A stretch of 64,000 nt of DNA from an uncultured Ruegeria sp. (lineage in GTDB: Bacteria; Pseudomonadota; Alphaproteobacteria; Rhodobacterales; Rhodobacteraceae). Below are positions 15,214 through 25,107 of the stretch, in pieces. The notes beneath the pieces were generated by a model that was given only the letters and a program-made list of their open reading frames with translations, did no database searches and was not told where the DNA came from. Both the position numbers and the translations under genes were made by a program. Every line of letters begins with the position of its first letter. Within the stretch, counting starts at the first letter, position 1. The DNA is taken from positions 1 to 64,000 of the forward strand of contig NZ_CANMQQ010000010.1 of NCBI RefSeq assembly GCF_947500045.1, read 5' to 3'.

Positions 15214-18015
15214 ATGTCTCAGTCAGTTCAACTCTGGACCCGCAGAAGGCTGTTGATCGCTGGTGGCGCGCTGGGTGCGATCGAATTTCTGAAACCCGGC
15301 CTTGTGTCGGCGTTCACAGCGGACAATATTTCGCCGGTGGCGCCGGGTTGGGCCAACCCCAAAAACACGGACATCAACTACCGCGTGGATGGGTATGCCA
15401 AGGTGACCGGTGCCAAGATCTATGCCAGCGATGTCCGCGGCACCGATCTGGGTGGCTGGCCCAACGACATGAGCTATGCCACGCTGGTTCTATCACCGCA
15501 GGCTGAAAAAACCTATCTGGGTCTGAACTTGCCCGCTTTGGGCGATGACCTACAGCCTGACCGGGTCATCACTGCGGATGATCTTGATGCGGCGGCTTTG
15601 GCGGCGACCGGCTTCTTTGACACTGATTTGTTCTGCAAACCGGGAACTGTGCCTCTGTATCTGGGTCAGCCGGTGGCGATGTTGTTCTACGATGATCTTG
15701 CCACGCTGCACCGCGCGCAGCAGGTGTTGATCGGCAATTCCACGATTTTCAAACTGGGCGACGCTCAGCCTCCCGCCGATGAAACGCCCTATGGCGCCTA
15801 TCGGTTTACCCGCGTTGCGGGTGACAGCCCATTGGGGCCGGATGTCTATTCACCTCTGCTGGATGGCTGGGTCGGGCCGCGCAGATTTCGCGTAACGGAA
15901 GCGCCGGTTTGGGGCAAACCGGATGCAACGGGCACCGCGCCCGAGCAAGCAAGCTATTACGGCGATCAAATCCGCACCGAAATGAAGGCCGGGAAATCCG
16001 GCAAGGTCTATGCGCAAAGCTTTCAAACCCAGTCCATAGATCATGTTTTCATGGAGCCCGAGGCCGGGCTGGCGACATATGACGCCAACAAGGGAAAACT
16101 GTCCCTGATGCTGGGCGTGCAGTCGCCGCAGGCCATTTTGACCGCTGTTGGCAACCTGGTGAAGTCGGCCAAACCCCCAAAACAGGTGGGTGAGATCGAT
16201 GGCCATTTCGCCTCGTTGGGCGGTGGGTTTGGCGGCAAGGATCATACGATCATGCCCTTGTATATCGCGCTTGCTGGGTTGTACTCGCCCGGGCGCACCG
16301 TCCGACTGGCTTTGAACCGATACCAGCAATTCCAGCTTGGGCTAAAACGTCACGCATTCCAGATCGACAACCAATTGGCTGTGGATCCCGAGACCGGTCA
16401 GTTCAACGCCTATGCGTGCGATCTGACGTGCAACGGCGGCGGCCGGGCCAATTTCTCGACCGTTGTTGCCCATGTGGGCGCGACGAATGCGTCTTCTATT
16501 TACTACGTTCCAAAAAGCGACGTGACCGCGACGGCGAGCAAGTCAATCGCAGTACCCGCCGGGTCAATGCGCGGGTTCGGAACGTTGCAGACGATGACCG
16601 CGATGGAATGTCTGGTGGATGAAATCGCGGTTGATCTGGGCAAAGATCCGTTCGATTTGCGCCGTCAGAACGTCTTGCAAACCGGGTATCTCAACCTGAC
16701 AGGTAACGCGGCTAGCGGTGCATCACGCTCGGCCGAAGTGCTGGACCGAATGGAACAAGGTGCTCTTTGGCAGAACCGTGCGCAGGACAAGGCCGATTAC
16801 GAAGCCGCCAATCCCGGCAAGACGTATGGTATTGGTGTGGCCTGCGTGATGAAGGATTACGGCGGCGGCGGTGATGCAACGCGCGCGTCAGTAAGCCTGT
16901 CACCGGACGGGAAAATCACGCTGCACAGCGACGGTGTCGAGATGGGAACCGGTCTTTCGACCGCCTCGGCGCGACGGGTTGGCGACTATTTGGGCCGAAA
17001 CGCGGATGTGGTCGAAATGTTCGTTCAGGGAGCGTGGGATGCGCTGCGTCTGGAAACCTCGGGCAATGCCTGGGCAATCACGCAGGCGGATCAGGACAAA
17101 GGAGCGCAAAATCCGCGCTGGGTGCCGCTGATCGCCTCACCCACCGGTGCCTCAGTTGGCGCCAGCGTCAACAGCCACGGTCCGGCGCAGGCGGCCTATG
17201 TCATCATGCGGTATGGTCTTTACCCCGCAGCCCGGTCGATCTGGGGTGAGGGTCCCCTGGGTGGCGAAGCCGGGGCAGAATTCGTCACCTTCGACAAGAT
17301 GCGCTGGGTTGATGGCAAGCTGACGGGCGTCGGGATGGAACCGCTGACGCTGGAACAACTGGCCGCGCGTGCCCATCGGGATGGGCTGGTCACCGGCGCC
17401 ATGGTCCATGGCTTTAACCGGTGGTCCTGGACCACCGCCATCTTTCCGATTGGCGGAGAGTCTCTGACACTTGCCATCGACGCTTTGGCCATTCAGCAAG
17501 GCAGCGATGAATGGTCTTTGATTGACCGGACCGAGGTCAATTTCCCCTCTGCACAGTTCGAAAAGGTCGGGGTGAACTATTATGCGACGTGCGGCGCTGT
17601 AGTTGGCCTTGGCGTCGACAAGGTCAGTGGCGAGGTTGACGTTCAGGCCGTGTATCAGGTGCTGGAATGCGGCCGCCCGATCGTGCCGGACCTGGTGTCC
17701 GGAATAGCGCAGGGTGGGATCGCCATGGGCATTGGTTATGCGTTGCACGAAGACCTTCCTTTGTACCAAGAAGGACCCGGTGACGGCACCTGGAACCTGA
17801 ACCGATACCACGTGCCGAAATCCTTGAATGTGCCTGTTTGGAAGACAATCGTCGACGTGTTGGACCCGCTCAGCGAGACCGACCCGCCCAAAGGGATGGG
17901 AGAGGTCGTGATGATACCCGTTGTGCCGGCCATTCTGAACGGCATTCACGACGCCGTCGGCGCAAGAATAAATTCTCTCCCTGCCACACCTGACAAAATC
18001 AGAAAGGCGCTCTGA
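15214..18015 (+). CDS. Periplasmic xanthine-dehydrogenase-family molybdopterin-binding subunit
   Basis: The 933-aa protein begins with a Tat signal (TRRRLLIAGGALGAIEF), so it is exported folded with its cofactor. It shows molybdenum hydroxylase motifs: GGGFGGKD near residue 340, the RGFGTLQTMTAMEC segment, and the C-terminal GMGEVVMIP holding the active-site Glu. Length and Tat signal fit the aldehyde/isoquinoline-oxidoreductase type rather than cytoplasmic XdhB. It is followed directly by the 2Fe-2S subunit and a cytochrome c, so electrons would pass to the respiratory chain. The substrate is probably an aldehyde or N-heterocycle; the sequence does not say which. Confidence 0.9.
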   Translation: MSQSVQLWTRRRLLIAGGALGAIEFLKPGLVSAFTADNISPVAPGWANPKNTDINYRVDGYAKVTGAKIYASDVRGTDLGGWPNDMSYATLVLSPQAEKTYLGLNLPALGDDLQPDRVITADDLDAAALAATGFFDTDLFCKPGTVPLYLGQPVAMLFYDDLATLHRAQQVLIGNSTIFKLGDAQPPADETPYGAYRFTRVAGDSPLGPDVYSPLLDGWVGPRRFRVTEAPVWGKPDATGTAPEQASYYGDQIRTEMKAGKSGKVYAQSFQTQSIDHVFMEPEAGLATYDANKGKLSLMLGVQSPQAILTAVGNLVKSAKPPKQVGEIDGHFASLGGGFGGKDHTIMPLYIALAGLYSPGRTVRLALNRYQQFQLGLKRHAFQIDNQLAVDPETGQFNAYACDLTCNGGGRANFSTVVAHVGATNASSIYYVPKSDVTATASKSIAVPAGSMRGFGTLQTMTAMECLVDEIAVDLGKDPFDLRRQNVLQTGYLNLTGNAASGASRSAEVLDRMEQGALWQNRAQDKADYEAANPGKTYGIGVACVMKDYGGGGDATRASVSLSPDGKITLHSDGVEMGTGLSTASARRVGDYLGRNADVVEMFVQGAWDALRLETSGNAWAITQADQDKGAQNPRWVPLIASPTGASVGASVNSHGPAQAAYVIMRYGLYPAARSIWGEGPLGGEAGAEFVTFDKMRWVDGKLTGVGMEPLTLEQLAARAHRDGLVTGAMVHGFNRWSWTTAIFPIGGESLTLAIDALAIQQGSDEWSLIDRTEVNFPSAQFEKVGVNYYATCGAVVGLGVDKVSGEVDVQAVYQVLECGRPIVPDLVSGIAQGGIAMGIGYALHEDLPLYQEGPGDGTWNLNRYHVPKSLNVPVWKTIVDVLDPLSETDPPKGMGEVVMIPVVPAILNGIHDAVGARINSLPATPDKIRKAL

Positions 18016-18016
18016 T

Positions 18017-18535
18017 ATGGCCAAACTGAAAATGACAGTGAACGGCAAGGCGGTGGGTCCGCATGATGTGCCCGATGACCTGCCGATGGTGGTCTATCTG
18101 AACGATATTCTGGGTCTGACCGGGACAAAGTTCAGTTGCGGTATCGGCGTTTGTCGCGCCTGTGTCGTCATGGTCGAAGAGCCGGACGGGTCGATCACCA
18201 CACGGCGCACATGCATCGCAGGTGCTACGTCGTTTGCCGACAGCAAGGTAACCACGGTCGAAGGGCATGCCACTCACGGCCAATTGTCGGCGGTACAGCA
18301 GGCTTACGTGGATAATTTCGCCTTTCAATGCGGCTATTGCACCTCTGGTTTTGTCAACGCTGGAACCGCGCTTGTGGAACAGCTTCGCGAGAACCCCGTC
18401 GACAAAAGCCAGGTCGAACAGGCGGTACAGACAGGGTTGGGCGATCATATCTGCCGGTGCAGCGGGTACGTGCGCTACTTTGAGGCGATGCGCGATCTGA
18501 TCCTGTCCGACACCACTCTGACCAAAGAGGGTTAG
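18017..18535 (+). CDS. 2Fe-2S subunit of the molybdenum hydroxylase
   Basis: The 172-aa protein has both 2Fe-2S clusters of this family: the plant-ferredoxin-type ligands in CGIGVCRACVV (Cys41, 46, 49, with a further Cys in RRTCIAG), and the second cluster in CGYCTSGF and CRCSGYVRY. It lacks a signal peptide and would be exported with the Tat-bearing large subunit. It starts 1 bp after the large-subunit stop and ends 5 bp before the cytochrome gene. Confidence 0.93.
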   Translation: MAKLKMTVNGKAVGPHDVPDDLPMVVYLNDILGLTGTKFSCGIGVCRACVVMVEEPDGSITTRRTCIAGATSFADSKVTTVEGHATHGQLSAVQQAYVDNFAFQCGYCTSGFVNAGTALVEQLRENPVDKSQVEQAVQTGLGDHICRCSGYVRYFEAMRDLILSDTTLTKEG

Positions 18536-18540
18536 ACACC

Positions 18541-19797
18541 ATGCGCCTTTTGAAATCTCTGATCATATTGGCCTTGGCTGGCGGGTTGGGATATCTGGCC
18601 TTTGCCTTTATCTGGGGTTTTCCATCTGTCGAGCAACGCCCGATTACCACCGATCAGGCCACGATCGACAGGGGCGAATATCTTACGGCTTTGGGCGATT
18701 GCACGTCTTGTCATACAGCCGAAGACGGCGCGTCATTTGCCGGCGGACGGTTTCTTGAAACACCCTTTGGGGGTGGGCTCTATTCGGCCAATATTACGCC
18801 GTCGTCGCAGGGGATCGCGGGCATGACGTCGGCAGAGTTCTATCAGGTTCTGGCGTTTGGGGCCGACACTGTCTGGCGGCCTATATATCCGGCGATGCCC
18901 TACACCTCGTACCATGTGGTCACCCGCGACGACAGCGATGCCATCTTTGCTTATCTCATGAGCCTTGATCCGGTTCACGCCGAGGTGCCCGCGAACACCT
19001 TGCCTTTCCCGTATAACATTCGTCTGTCGCTGTTTGGCTGGAACCTGCTTTTTGCAGACAGATCTGCATTCTCACCCGACCCCAAGCGCAGCGACAGCTG
19101 GAACCGTGGCGCCTATCTGGTCACCGGGCTTGGCCATTGCGGTGAATGTCATACGCCCCGAAATGCACTGGGTGCCATGGAACCGCTTGAAAGACTGATC
19201 GGTGCGAAACTGACGGGTTTTGAAGCCCCTGATATCACCGCAAATGGACTGACCGAGCGCGGCTGGACCCATAAAAACCTCGTCACTTATTTCGCAACCG
19301 GAACGGGGCCTCAGGGAACAACGTTTGGTGAGATGCATCTGGCGATCAAAAACTCTCTGAGCAAAGCAAACCCGGAAGATCAATCCGCCATGGCAAGCTA
19401 TCTGCTGAATCTGGATGCTGCCCCATCTGACGTCCAGGAAACCGTCGAGCAGGAAACACCGCCCGCATTCAAGGCGTATGACGCCAGCGCGGGCCGGTCC
19501 CTGTACCTCAGCAATTGTTCCTTGTGCCATGGGCGCGACGGTCGGGGCGTGCCTTCGGTCATGCCGGCTTTGGCCGGAAACAGCACAGTCGCGCAGAACG
19601 ATGCCGTAAACCTTGTACTGGTCGTTGCCTGGGGTCTGGACGCAAGCACGGATTATGGGCCAATGCCCTCATTTGCGGATCGCCTGAGTGACACCGAGAT
19701 CAGCGATCTGGTTAATTACCTTCGCCAAAGTTTTTCCAACCTCGATTTGCCGCTATTGCAAGCGGCGGATGTTCGGGGAACTCTGAATCAAAACTGA
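18541..19797 (+). CDS. Membrane-anchored tri-haem cytochrome c of the molybdenum hydroxylase
   Basis: The 418-aa protein has an N-terminal hydrophobic anchor (ILALAGGLGYLAFAFIWGF) and three CxxCH haem sites (CTSCH at residues 54-58, CGECH near 202, CSLCH near 322). This is the usual electron acceptor subunit of periplasmic aldehyde dehydrogenase/hydroxylase complexes and passes electrons on to the respiratory chain. It completes a three-gene operon. Confidence 0.92.
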   Translation: MRLLKSLIILALAGGLGYLAFAFIWGFPSVEQRPITTDQATIDRGEYLTALGDCTSCHTAEDGASFAGGRFLETPFGGGLYSANITPSSQGIAGMTSAEFYQVLAFGADTVWRPIYPAMPYTSYHVVTRDDSDAIFAYLMSLDPVHAEVPANTLPFPYNIRLSLFGWNLLFADRSAFSPDPKRSDSWNRGAYLVTGLGHCGECHTPRNALGAMEPLERLIGAKLTGFEAPDITANGLTERGWTHKNLVTYFATGTGPQGTTFGEMHLAIKNSLSKANPEDQSAMASYLLNLDAAPSDVQETVEQETPPAFKAYDASAGRSLYLSNCSLCHGRDGRGVPSVMPALAGNSTVAQNDAVNLVLVVAWGLDASTDYGPMPSFADRLSDTEISDLVNYLRQSFSNLDLPLLQAADVRGTLNQN

Positions 19798-20098
19798 TGC
19801 AAAAATAGTCCTCTACGACATCCGGCAAGCGGCAAAATCCTATATCGAACTAGGAATGAGACGGCCCATTCCTGAACTTGTACCGACCTGCAAAGTGCTG
19901 CGGTTCGGCCTGTCATAAGTCTGGAAGGTCGCGCGAATTCGCTCTCGTAGGAGGTATCCAGATAGTCCCATCAAGAACACGGCGGTGATTGATCGAGTTG
20001 TTCGCCGCCTGTCATTCCTGACCGAACTCATAACAACCTTGGGAATTGGTGGGTTTTATCCAACAGCATTTTTGGCGATGCTCCATCCGCAATCGAGC
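19798..20098. other. Intergenic stretch without a recognisable gene
   Basis: This interval separates the cytochrome gene from the convergent DUF2608 gene. I see only short frames without protein-like character and no clear terminator hairpin. Confidence 0.5.
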
Positions 20099-21082
20099 TC
20101 ATTCCAGTTTTGCGGGCTTTAACAGTGTTTTACCTAGAATGTGTCGAAGCGCTTTCCATCGCGACGTTGCCATCGTTTGGTATTTGTTCATCGGGCCGTT
20201 TTCACTGGGTGCTGAAAAACGTTCTTTGTGATCGGTCAGGTGCGTAAAGTGAAAGGCGGCCATGTCGTATGGGGTGTTTGCGACCGAAAATGCGTTATGG
20301 ACGTCGATGACATTTTTTTCTGTGTCATCGACAAAGATAATTTTTGATATGTTCTCTACCTCCGAATGGCGTAGGAAACACTTTAGCATCTCGCCTTTGT
20401 TTTGGCCTGTGGTGTACAAAATCCCGTTTCTGTAGGCGACGGGCATGCTCGCATTGCAAAATGCCTTTGTTTCGGTTCCTGCCATGCTGCTCTCGCCGCT
20501 GGCCCGCCACGTGGGCGCATGTCCGTCTATGAGGTCCAGCATATTGTCGGCAATTTCGCCTGAGGGCATATCCAGCCCACGCAACTGTGCTTGTGTGGCT
20601 GAAACGCCGCCAGCATCTCTTGACGTCAGCACCATAAGACTTGCGCCAAGACTTGCAAAATTAATCAAAGCCGTCGGACTCGAACTGTCGGCAAGAACCA
20701 TCTGGTTCAGGTCGAACAAAAGGTCTCCAATAGCAAAAACGGCGTCATCGCTGGCGGCGACTTGCCCCGGCAGAAGCTCGCTGTGACCCTCACTATTGAA
20801 TTGATTCACAAGTTCAATCTGCCAGTCAATCCATGAGGGTCCGCCCAAGTACTGGCATTCTGCCGGCGAGGTTGGGTTCGGGCAGGCCATCATGGTCAAA
20901 GTGTCATCATCATCCATGACAATCAGTGTATCTGAAAGGTCTTTGACGGCCCTTCTTTCAGTCACTTCGCTGTAGATGTCAGAGAAATTATAGGCATTCT
21001 TTAGGACGGACTCGGCATGCACGTCTGAAGCCGATTGGAGGCACAGGAGGAAGATGACAAATCCGGTGGTCGAACGGATCAC
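20099..21082 (-). CDS. Secreted DUF2608-type HAD-superfamily protein
   Basis: The 327-aa protein starts at a GTG (21082) with AGAAAGG 8 nt upstream, and begins with a signal peptide (TTGFVIFLLCLQSASDVHA). The HAD motif I is recognisable as VMDDDDTLT, and the later KIIFVDDTEKN matches the acidic motif IV region. This combination of export and HAD motifs is typical of DUF2608, best known from Legionella and Coxiella. Several Cys (MACPNPTSPAEC) could form disulfides. It is probably a periplasmic or secreted phosphatase; the substrate is unknown. It stands alone next to an IS3 element. Confidence 0.7.
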   Translation of the reverse strand: MIRSTTGFVIFLLCLQSASDVHAESVLKNAYNFSDIYSEVTERRAVKDLSDTLIVMDDDDTLTMMACPNPTSPAECQYLGGPSWIDWQIELVNQFNSEGHSELLPGQVAASDDAVFAIGDLLFDLNQMVLADSSSPTALINFASLGASLMVLTSRDAGGVSATQAQLRGLDMPSGEIADNMLDLIDGHAPTWRASGESSMAGTETKAFCNASMPVAYRNGILYTTGQNKGEMLKCFLRHSEVENISKIIFVDDTEKNVIDVHNAFSVANTPYDMAAFHFTHLTDHKERFSAPSENGPMNKYQTMATSRWKALRHILGKTLLKPAKLE

Positions 21083-21229
21083 GATCAGAGCCTTTCTTTT
21101 GTTAGTGGTCTGCACAATCCTATGCAGAGAAAACGCGCAGTGATTGTTCACACACCTCGAATGGAAAGCAACAGACGTAGTGAGATATGAAACCTTGAGC
21201 AGCCTCATCTGACTGGTCCAAGTTGATTG

Positions 21230-22084
21230 TTAGTGCATCATCGGCCTGTGATCCATCGGGATGATGGTTTCGGGCGCTGGCGGGCGATAGCCCAATGCAC
21301 TGTGGGGGCATTTTGTGTTGTAGTGTCTCCTCCATTGTTCGATCAGAATTTGAGCTTCGCGCAGGCTGTAGAAGATCTCACCGTTGAGCAACTCATCCCT
21401 GAACCTACCATTGAAGCTTTCACAGTATCCGTTCTCCCACGGGCTGCCAGGTTCGATGTAAGCCGTCTTGGCGCCAACGGCGGCGATCCAGTCTCGGACA
21501 GCCTGGGCGACAAATTCCGGCCCATTGTCAGAACGTATGAAACTCGGCGCGCCGCGTAGTATGAACAGGTCTGTCAGGACGTCGATTACATCGGTCGAGT
21601 TCAGCTTCCGCTCGACCCTGATTGCCAAACATTCCCGACTGCACTCATCGAGGATGTTCAGCGTCCGGAAGGCTTTGCCGTCGTCGGTTCGACAATGAAC
21701 GAAGTCATACGACCAAACATGGTTGCGATATTCTGGCCGTAACCGAACGCATGAGCCGTCATTTAGCCATAACCTCCCTTTCTTTGGTTGTTTCATTGGC
21801 ACTTTCAGCCCCTCTCGCCGCCAGAGTCGTTCTACCCGCCCATCACTGACCGACCATCCAGCCTCTCTCAGCAGCGCAGCGATCCTGCGATAGCCATATC
21901 GGCCGTATTGACGGGTCAGCTCGATCATGTCGGCCACCAGCCGGTCTTCGTCTGCGCGACCTTGTGGGACGCGCCGTTGCGTGGACCGGTGTTGTCCAAG
22001 CACGCGACAGGCGCGTCTCTCGGAAACGTTCAGCTGGTTGCGTACATGGTTAATACAAGCACGACGACGAGCGGGGCTCAGTAG
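21230..22084 (-). CDS. IS3-family transposase OrfB (DDE integrase domain)
   Basis: The frame, entered by frameshifting, runs through [14 protein letters not shown], an HTH_21-type segment ([18 protein letters not shown]), and the rve integrase core with catalytic residues in [11 protein letters not shown] (first Asp), [10 protein letters not shown] (second Asp) and [19 protein letters not shown] (Glu). There is no good independent start codon. It is fused to OrfA by -1 frameshifting at GGGAAAC. All catalytic residues are present, so the transposase may be active. Confidence 0.88.
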   Translation of the reverse strand, partial: LLSPARRRACINHVRNQLNVSERRACRVLGQHRSTQRRVPQGRADEDRLVADMIELTRQYGRYGYRRIAALLREAGWSVSDGRVERLWRREGLKVPMKQPKKGRLWLNDGSCVRLRPEYRNHVWSYDFVHCRTDDGKAFRTLNILDECSRECLAIRVERKLNSTDVIDVLTDLFILRGAPSFIRSDNGPEFVAQAVRDWIAAVGAKTAYIEPGSPWENGYCESFNGRFRDELLNGEIFYSLREAQILIEQWRRHYNTKCPHSALGYRPPAPETIIPMDHRPMMH

Positions 22085-22356
22085 TTTCCCTTTGTGGCTT
22101 CCGTCAGGATCAGTTTGTCCAGCGTCAGATCAGAAACCGCACGTCGCAATCGCTCGTTCTCTTTCTGAAGCCGTTTCAGTTCCTTCAACTGATCTATGCC
22201 CATTCCGCCGTACTTTTTTCTCCAGCGGTAATAGGTTTGTTCAACAACTCCGACCTGTCTGATCGCATCAAGACGGGGCATGCCTTGCCCCATCAGAACT
22301 TCAACCTGCCGAAACTTTGAGACAATCTCTTCGGGCTTCGGTCTCTTGTTTGCCAT
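22078..22356 (-). CDS. IS3-family transposase OrfA (helix-turn-helix)
   Basis: The 92-aa protein has an N-terminal HTH ([30 protein letters not shown]) and a C-terminal leucine-zipper-like helix ([18 protein letters not shown]). Its last codons contain the slippery heptamer G-GGA-AAC (22090-22084 on the minus strand) in the correct phase, immediately before the TGA, so a -1 shift yields the OrfAB transposase. Confidence 0.88.
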   Translation of the reverse strand: MANKRPKPEEIVSKFRQVEVLMGQGMPRLDAIRQVGVVEQTYYRWRKKYGGMGIDQLKELKRLQKENERLRRAVSDLTLDKLILTEATKGNY

Positions 22357-22398
22357 TCGTGTTCCTCCGTTTCCTAAACATAACGGTGGACCAGTTCA

Positions 22399-23313
22399 GT
22401 CGGGGAGGCTCAGCGCAAGGCGGTGCCACCGGGGGTGACGCTCCCGGCACTGAACCTGATCTGGCGGCGGGACGAAGGGGTGAGCCCGGCGGTGCGGGAA
22501 CCCACCGCGCTCTGGTTTGGCGGACGTGGCATTGTGGCCATGCGCAGCGCTTGGACTGATCCAGAGGCGACCTATCTGGGGTTCAAGGCAGGCCCCAACC
22601 GCAGCCATCACAACAATCTCGACGCGGGCACCTTCGTGATTGACGCGAAGGGCGTGCGGTGGGCGGTAGATCTGGGTCTCGGCAATTACGACCTGCCTGG
22701 CTATTTCACCTCGAATCGGTTCGACTATTACCGCACCGCCACAATTGGACAGAACACGCTCAGCTTCGGTGCGGCCAATCAGAACCCGACCGGGCGTGCG
22801 CATATCGAGGATTTCGCGCAGGTTCCGGGCTTTGACTTCGCCATTGCCGGTCTCTCGGATACCTATGACCTGCCGCGCCATAGCGTGCAGCGCGGGATTG
22901 CACTAGTTGGCGGCGAGGCGGTGCTGATTCAGGACGAGATCACGGGTGATTTGACCGGGCCCATGGCCTGGACCATGCACACCATGGCGCAGGTTGATCT
23001 GCAGGGCGATACGGCAGTGCTGACGCAGGACGGGCAACAGATGACGGCGGTCATCCTGTCACCGCCAGAGGCGCAATTCGACCTGCGCTCAGCCAACCCC
23101 TGCGACACGCCCTATAACGCAGACTGTTCCAAGCAGAACCCGAATACCGGGATACAGCGGCTGATGATCGCGCTTGACTTGGAATCGCAAGCCGACCGCC
23201 ACCGCATTACTGTGGCGATTGCCGGCAGCGCCAAAGATGTGGCGCAGCTGGTGCCGGAGATCCGTCCACTTTATCAATGGCGTCTCGCCTCGGCGCTGCC
23301 ACGCGCCGATTGA
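22399..23313 (+). pseudogene. C-terminal part of a heparinase II/III-family protein
   Basis: The open frame starts exactly at the right IS3 boundary and encodes about 304 residues of the family's beta-sandwich domain (RSHHNNLDAGTFVIDAKG; WAVDLGLGNYDLPGY). Full enzymes have 600 or more residues with an N-terminal alpha-toroid that carries part of the active site. That part is missing, so this is a remnant. Together with the arylsulfatase and sulfatase sequences in the window it hints at an ancestral capacity for sulfated polysaccharides. Confidence 0.8.
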
Positions 23314-23500
23314 GGAGCCTCAGGGATGCGCGTCTTTGCCAGCCCCAGATTGCGTCTTTCGTTGAGCGTGCGCCGCTAATTGTCGAGTTTATCCTCGCAG
23401 TTTTGATCGCAAACCTCTCGGAGAAAGCACAACTTTCCCCTTGCGCGCGATCCCGAATTTTCGTTCCTTAAAATCTACTTCAGATTGAAAGGGGCAATTT

Positions 23501-24469
23501 ATGCTCAAGCACTTATTGATACTCTCGCTCTGTCTGATTTTCTCCGCAACTGGCTCAATCGCTCAGCAAGGCATGATATTGTATTCTGAGACGCCGGAAA
23601 CGCATCGGAAGTCAGAATTGCTGGCCGCGCTGGCAGTCGAAATCAGGGAACTCACGGACGGGCGTGTCATGGCAGATGCTGTCAGTGCAGAGAGCGGCCT
23701 GTTTGCAGGAGAACAAGAGGCCATCGCCGCCATGATTGAGGGCGACGTACAAATGATATGGCCGACTGTCGGACGACTTGAGCAATATGCGCCGGAATTC
23801 GGCTTGTTAACGTTGCCTTATAGCGTCGAGACACTTTCGCTTCGCGATGACGAAGCACAAACCGAGTTGAGCGCCGCTCTGACCGCCTTACTAAAAGACA
23901 GCGACATTGCGGTTCTTGGTCTCGCTCCGAGCAGCCACACACTTATTGTCAGCAAATCACCGATTTCAAGTGCACAGGACCTGGCAGGCAAAACGGTTCG
24001 CGTTCCGGGATCACCGATGCTACTGGACTATGTTTCCGAGCTTGGCGCAACTGGTGTCAATCTCCCGGCACCCGATCTCCCAACCATGATGGCGGAGGAG
24101 CGTGTCGATGTCGTGATGACCTCTTTCGGGGGCTGGAAGATACTTGGACCTGAGAACGGGCGTTATGTTCTGATGGACCCTGGGATGCGCATTGGGCTTT
24201 ATGGGATAATCGTGAACAAAAGCTGGCTGGACAGCCTTGACGCCGATGATCGCGCTGCAATTAGCTCCGCCACCAAGAAAACGATTGCACTCCGTTGGTC
24301 TGAGCTTGCTGAGGAAATGGCTGCCATAAAAGAAGCAATGGCGGCTGCGGGAACGACACTTACTGAAATTACGGAGGAGAACGCAGCACCATTCAAGTCG
24401 GCAGCAGATACCGTTCGAAACAAGTACGTGTCACAATCGCCGGATTTCGCTGCTGAGTTCTTTCAGTGA
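23501..24469 (+). CDS. TRAP-transporter periplasmic binding protein (DctP family), orphan
   Basis: The 322-aa protein has a signal peptide (LLILSLCLIFSATGSIAQ), the family core ELTDGRVMADAVSAESGLF, and SAQDLAGKTVRVPGSP in the usual DctP position. DctP proteins deliver organic acids and similar solutes to the DctQM permease. No DctQ or DctM gene is nearby, so it must use a permease encoded elsewhere or act as a sensor-type binding protein. An RBS-like AAAGGGG lies upstream of the ATG. The upstream 23314-23500 is AT-richer and probably holds its promoter. Confidence 0.82.
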   Translation: MLKHLLILSLCLIFSATGSIAQQGMILYSETPETHRKSELLAALAVEIRELTDGRVMADAVSAESGLFAGEQEAIAAMIEGDVQMIWPTVGRLEQYAPEFGLLTLPYSVETLSLRDDEAQTELSAALTALLKDSDIAVLGLAPSSHTLIVSKSPISSAQDLAGKTVRVPGSPMLLDYVSELGATGVNLPAPDLPTMMAEERVDVVMTSFGGWKILGPENGRYVLMDPGMRIGLYGIIVNKSWLDSLDADDRAAISSATKKTIALRWSELAEEMAAIKEAMAAAGTTLTEITEENAAPFKSAADTVRNKYVSQSPDFAAEFFQ

Positions 24470-24631
24470 TGCTCTCGTTGGAAGTGGTGACCTATGAGGC
24501 CTTGAAGTGCACCCAGGCAGGGCCACGCAGGCGCAAAGCTGATTGGCATGCCTGCGGCCGACCTAATCCGGAGCGACAGGTATTTGTGGTGGGTAACAAC
24601 ACTGCGTTTTGCGAGAGGAGCAAATAGCCAG

Positions 24632-25099
24632 ATGATCACTTTTTCGAAAACTACTGCTGTTGCGGCGGCCCTACTTGCGCAAGTTGCAACCGGGCATGCC
24701 TACGCGGCCGAAGATATCGTTGGCGACTGGGCTTGTGTCGAGCAAGGGTCTGCTGACTCCGAGGGTTTGCTGGGTGCCGGGTATCAGTTGGGCTTTGGTG
24801 TGAGTGAACAGCAAGGTCCAGTGTTCAAGGGCTATGTAGAATGGGATGAACCTCGCAGCGAAGTCTCGGATTCACAGATGGCCTCACGACAGATATTCAA
24901 AGAGGCGGATGGTATCGTCACATTTCGGGTGCCGATATTTGGTGCTTTCGCACTTGAGCCGGGGCAGTTCTTTTTTGTCGAAGAAGGGGATCCCGGTCAC
25001 CATATCGGCAAGGTGCTGGATCAATCCACGATCGAGTTCGTTTATCTGGAATCGGGAGCAAACCCTTTGGTCGCCGTGCGGCGGTGTTCGCGCCGGTAG
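24632..25099 (+). CDS. Small exported protein of unknown function
   Basis: The 155-aa protein has a signal peptide (AAALLAQVATGHAYA) and starts its mature part with EDIVGDWACVEQG. The GDW motif followed by alternating strands (TFRVPIFGAFALEPGQFFFV; IEFVYLESGA) suggests a small beta-barrel such as a lipocalin-like domain. The two Cys (WAC and RRC near the end) may pair. An upstream in-frame start at 24548 exists, but the ATG at 24632 is placed right before the signal peptide. Function unknown. Confidence 0.5.
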   Translation: MITFSKTTAVAAALLAQVATGHAYAAEDIVGDWACVEQGSADSEGLLGAGYQLGFGVSEQQGPVFKGYVEWDEPRSEVSDSQMASRQIFKEADGIVTFRVPIFGAFALEPGQFFFVEEGDPGHHIGKVLDQSTIEFVYLESGANPLVAVRRCSRR

Positions 25100-25107
25100 G
25101 ACCAGTC

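Larger units (their letters stand above)
21210..22398 (-). mobile_element. Complete IS3-family insertion sequence
   Basis: The element is about 1189 bp with related ends: TGACTGGTCCAAGTTG on the left and, reversed, TGAACTGGTCCACCGTT on the right. It carries both transposase frames. No target-site duplication is visible: the left flank ends in CATC, the right begins GTCG. On the right it abuts a heparinase gene fragment that continues in frame from the first base after the IS, whereas the left flank is unrelated, so a deletion or rearrangement accompanied or followed insertion. Confidence 0.85.
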
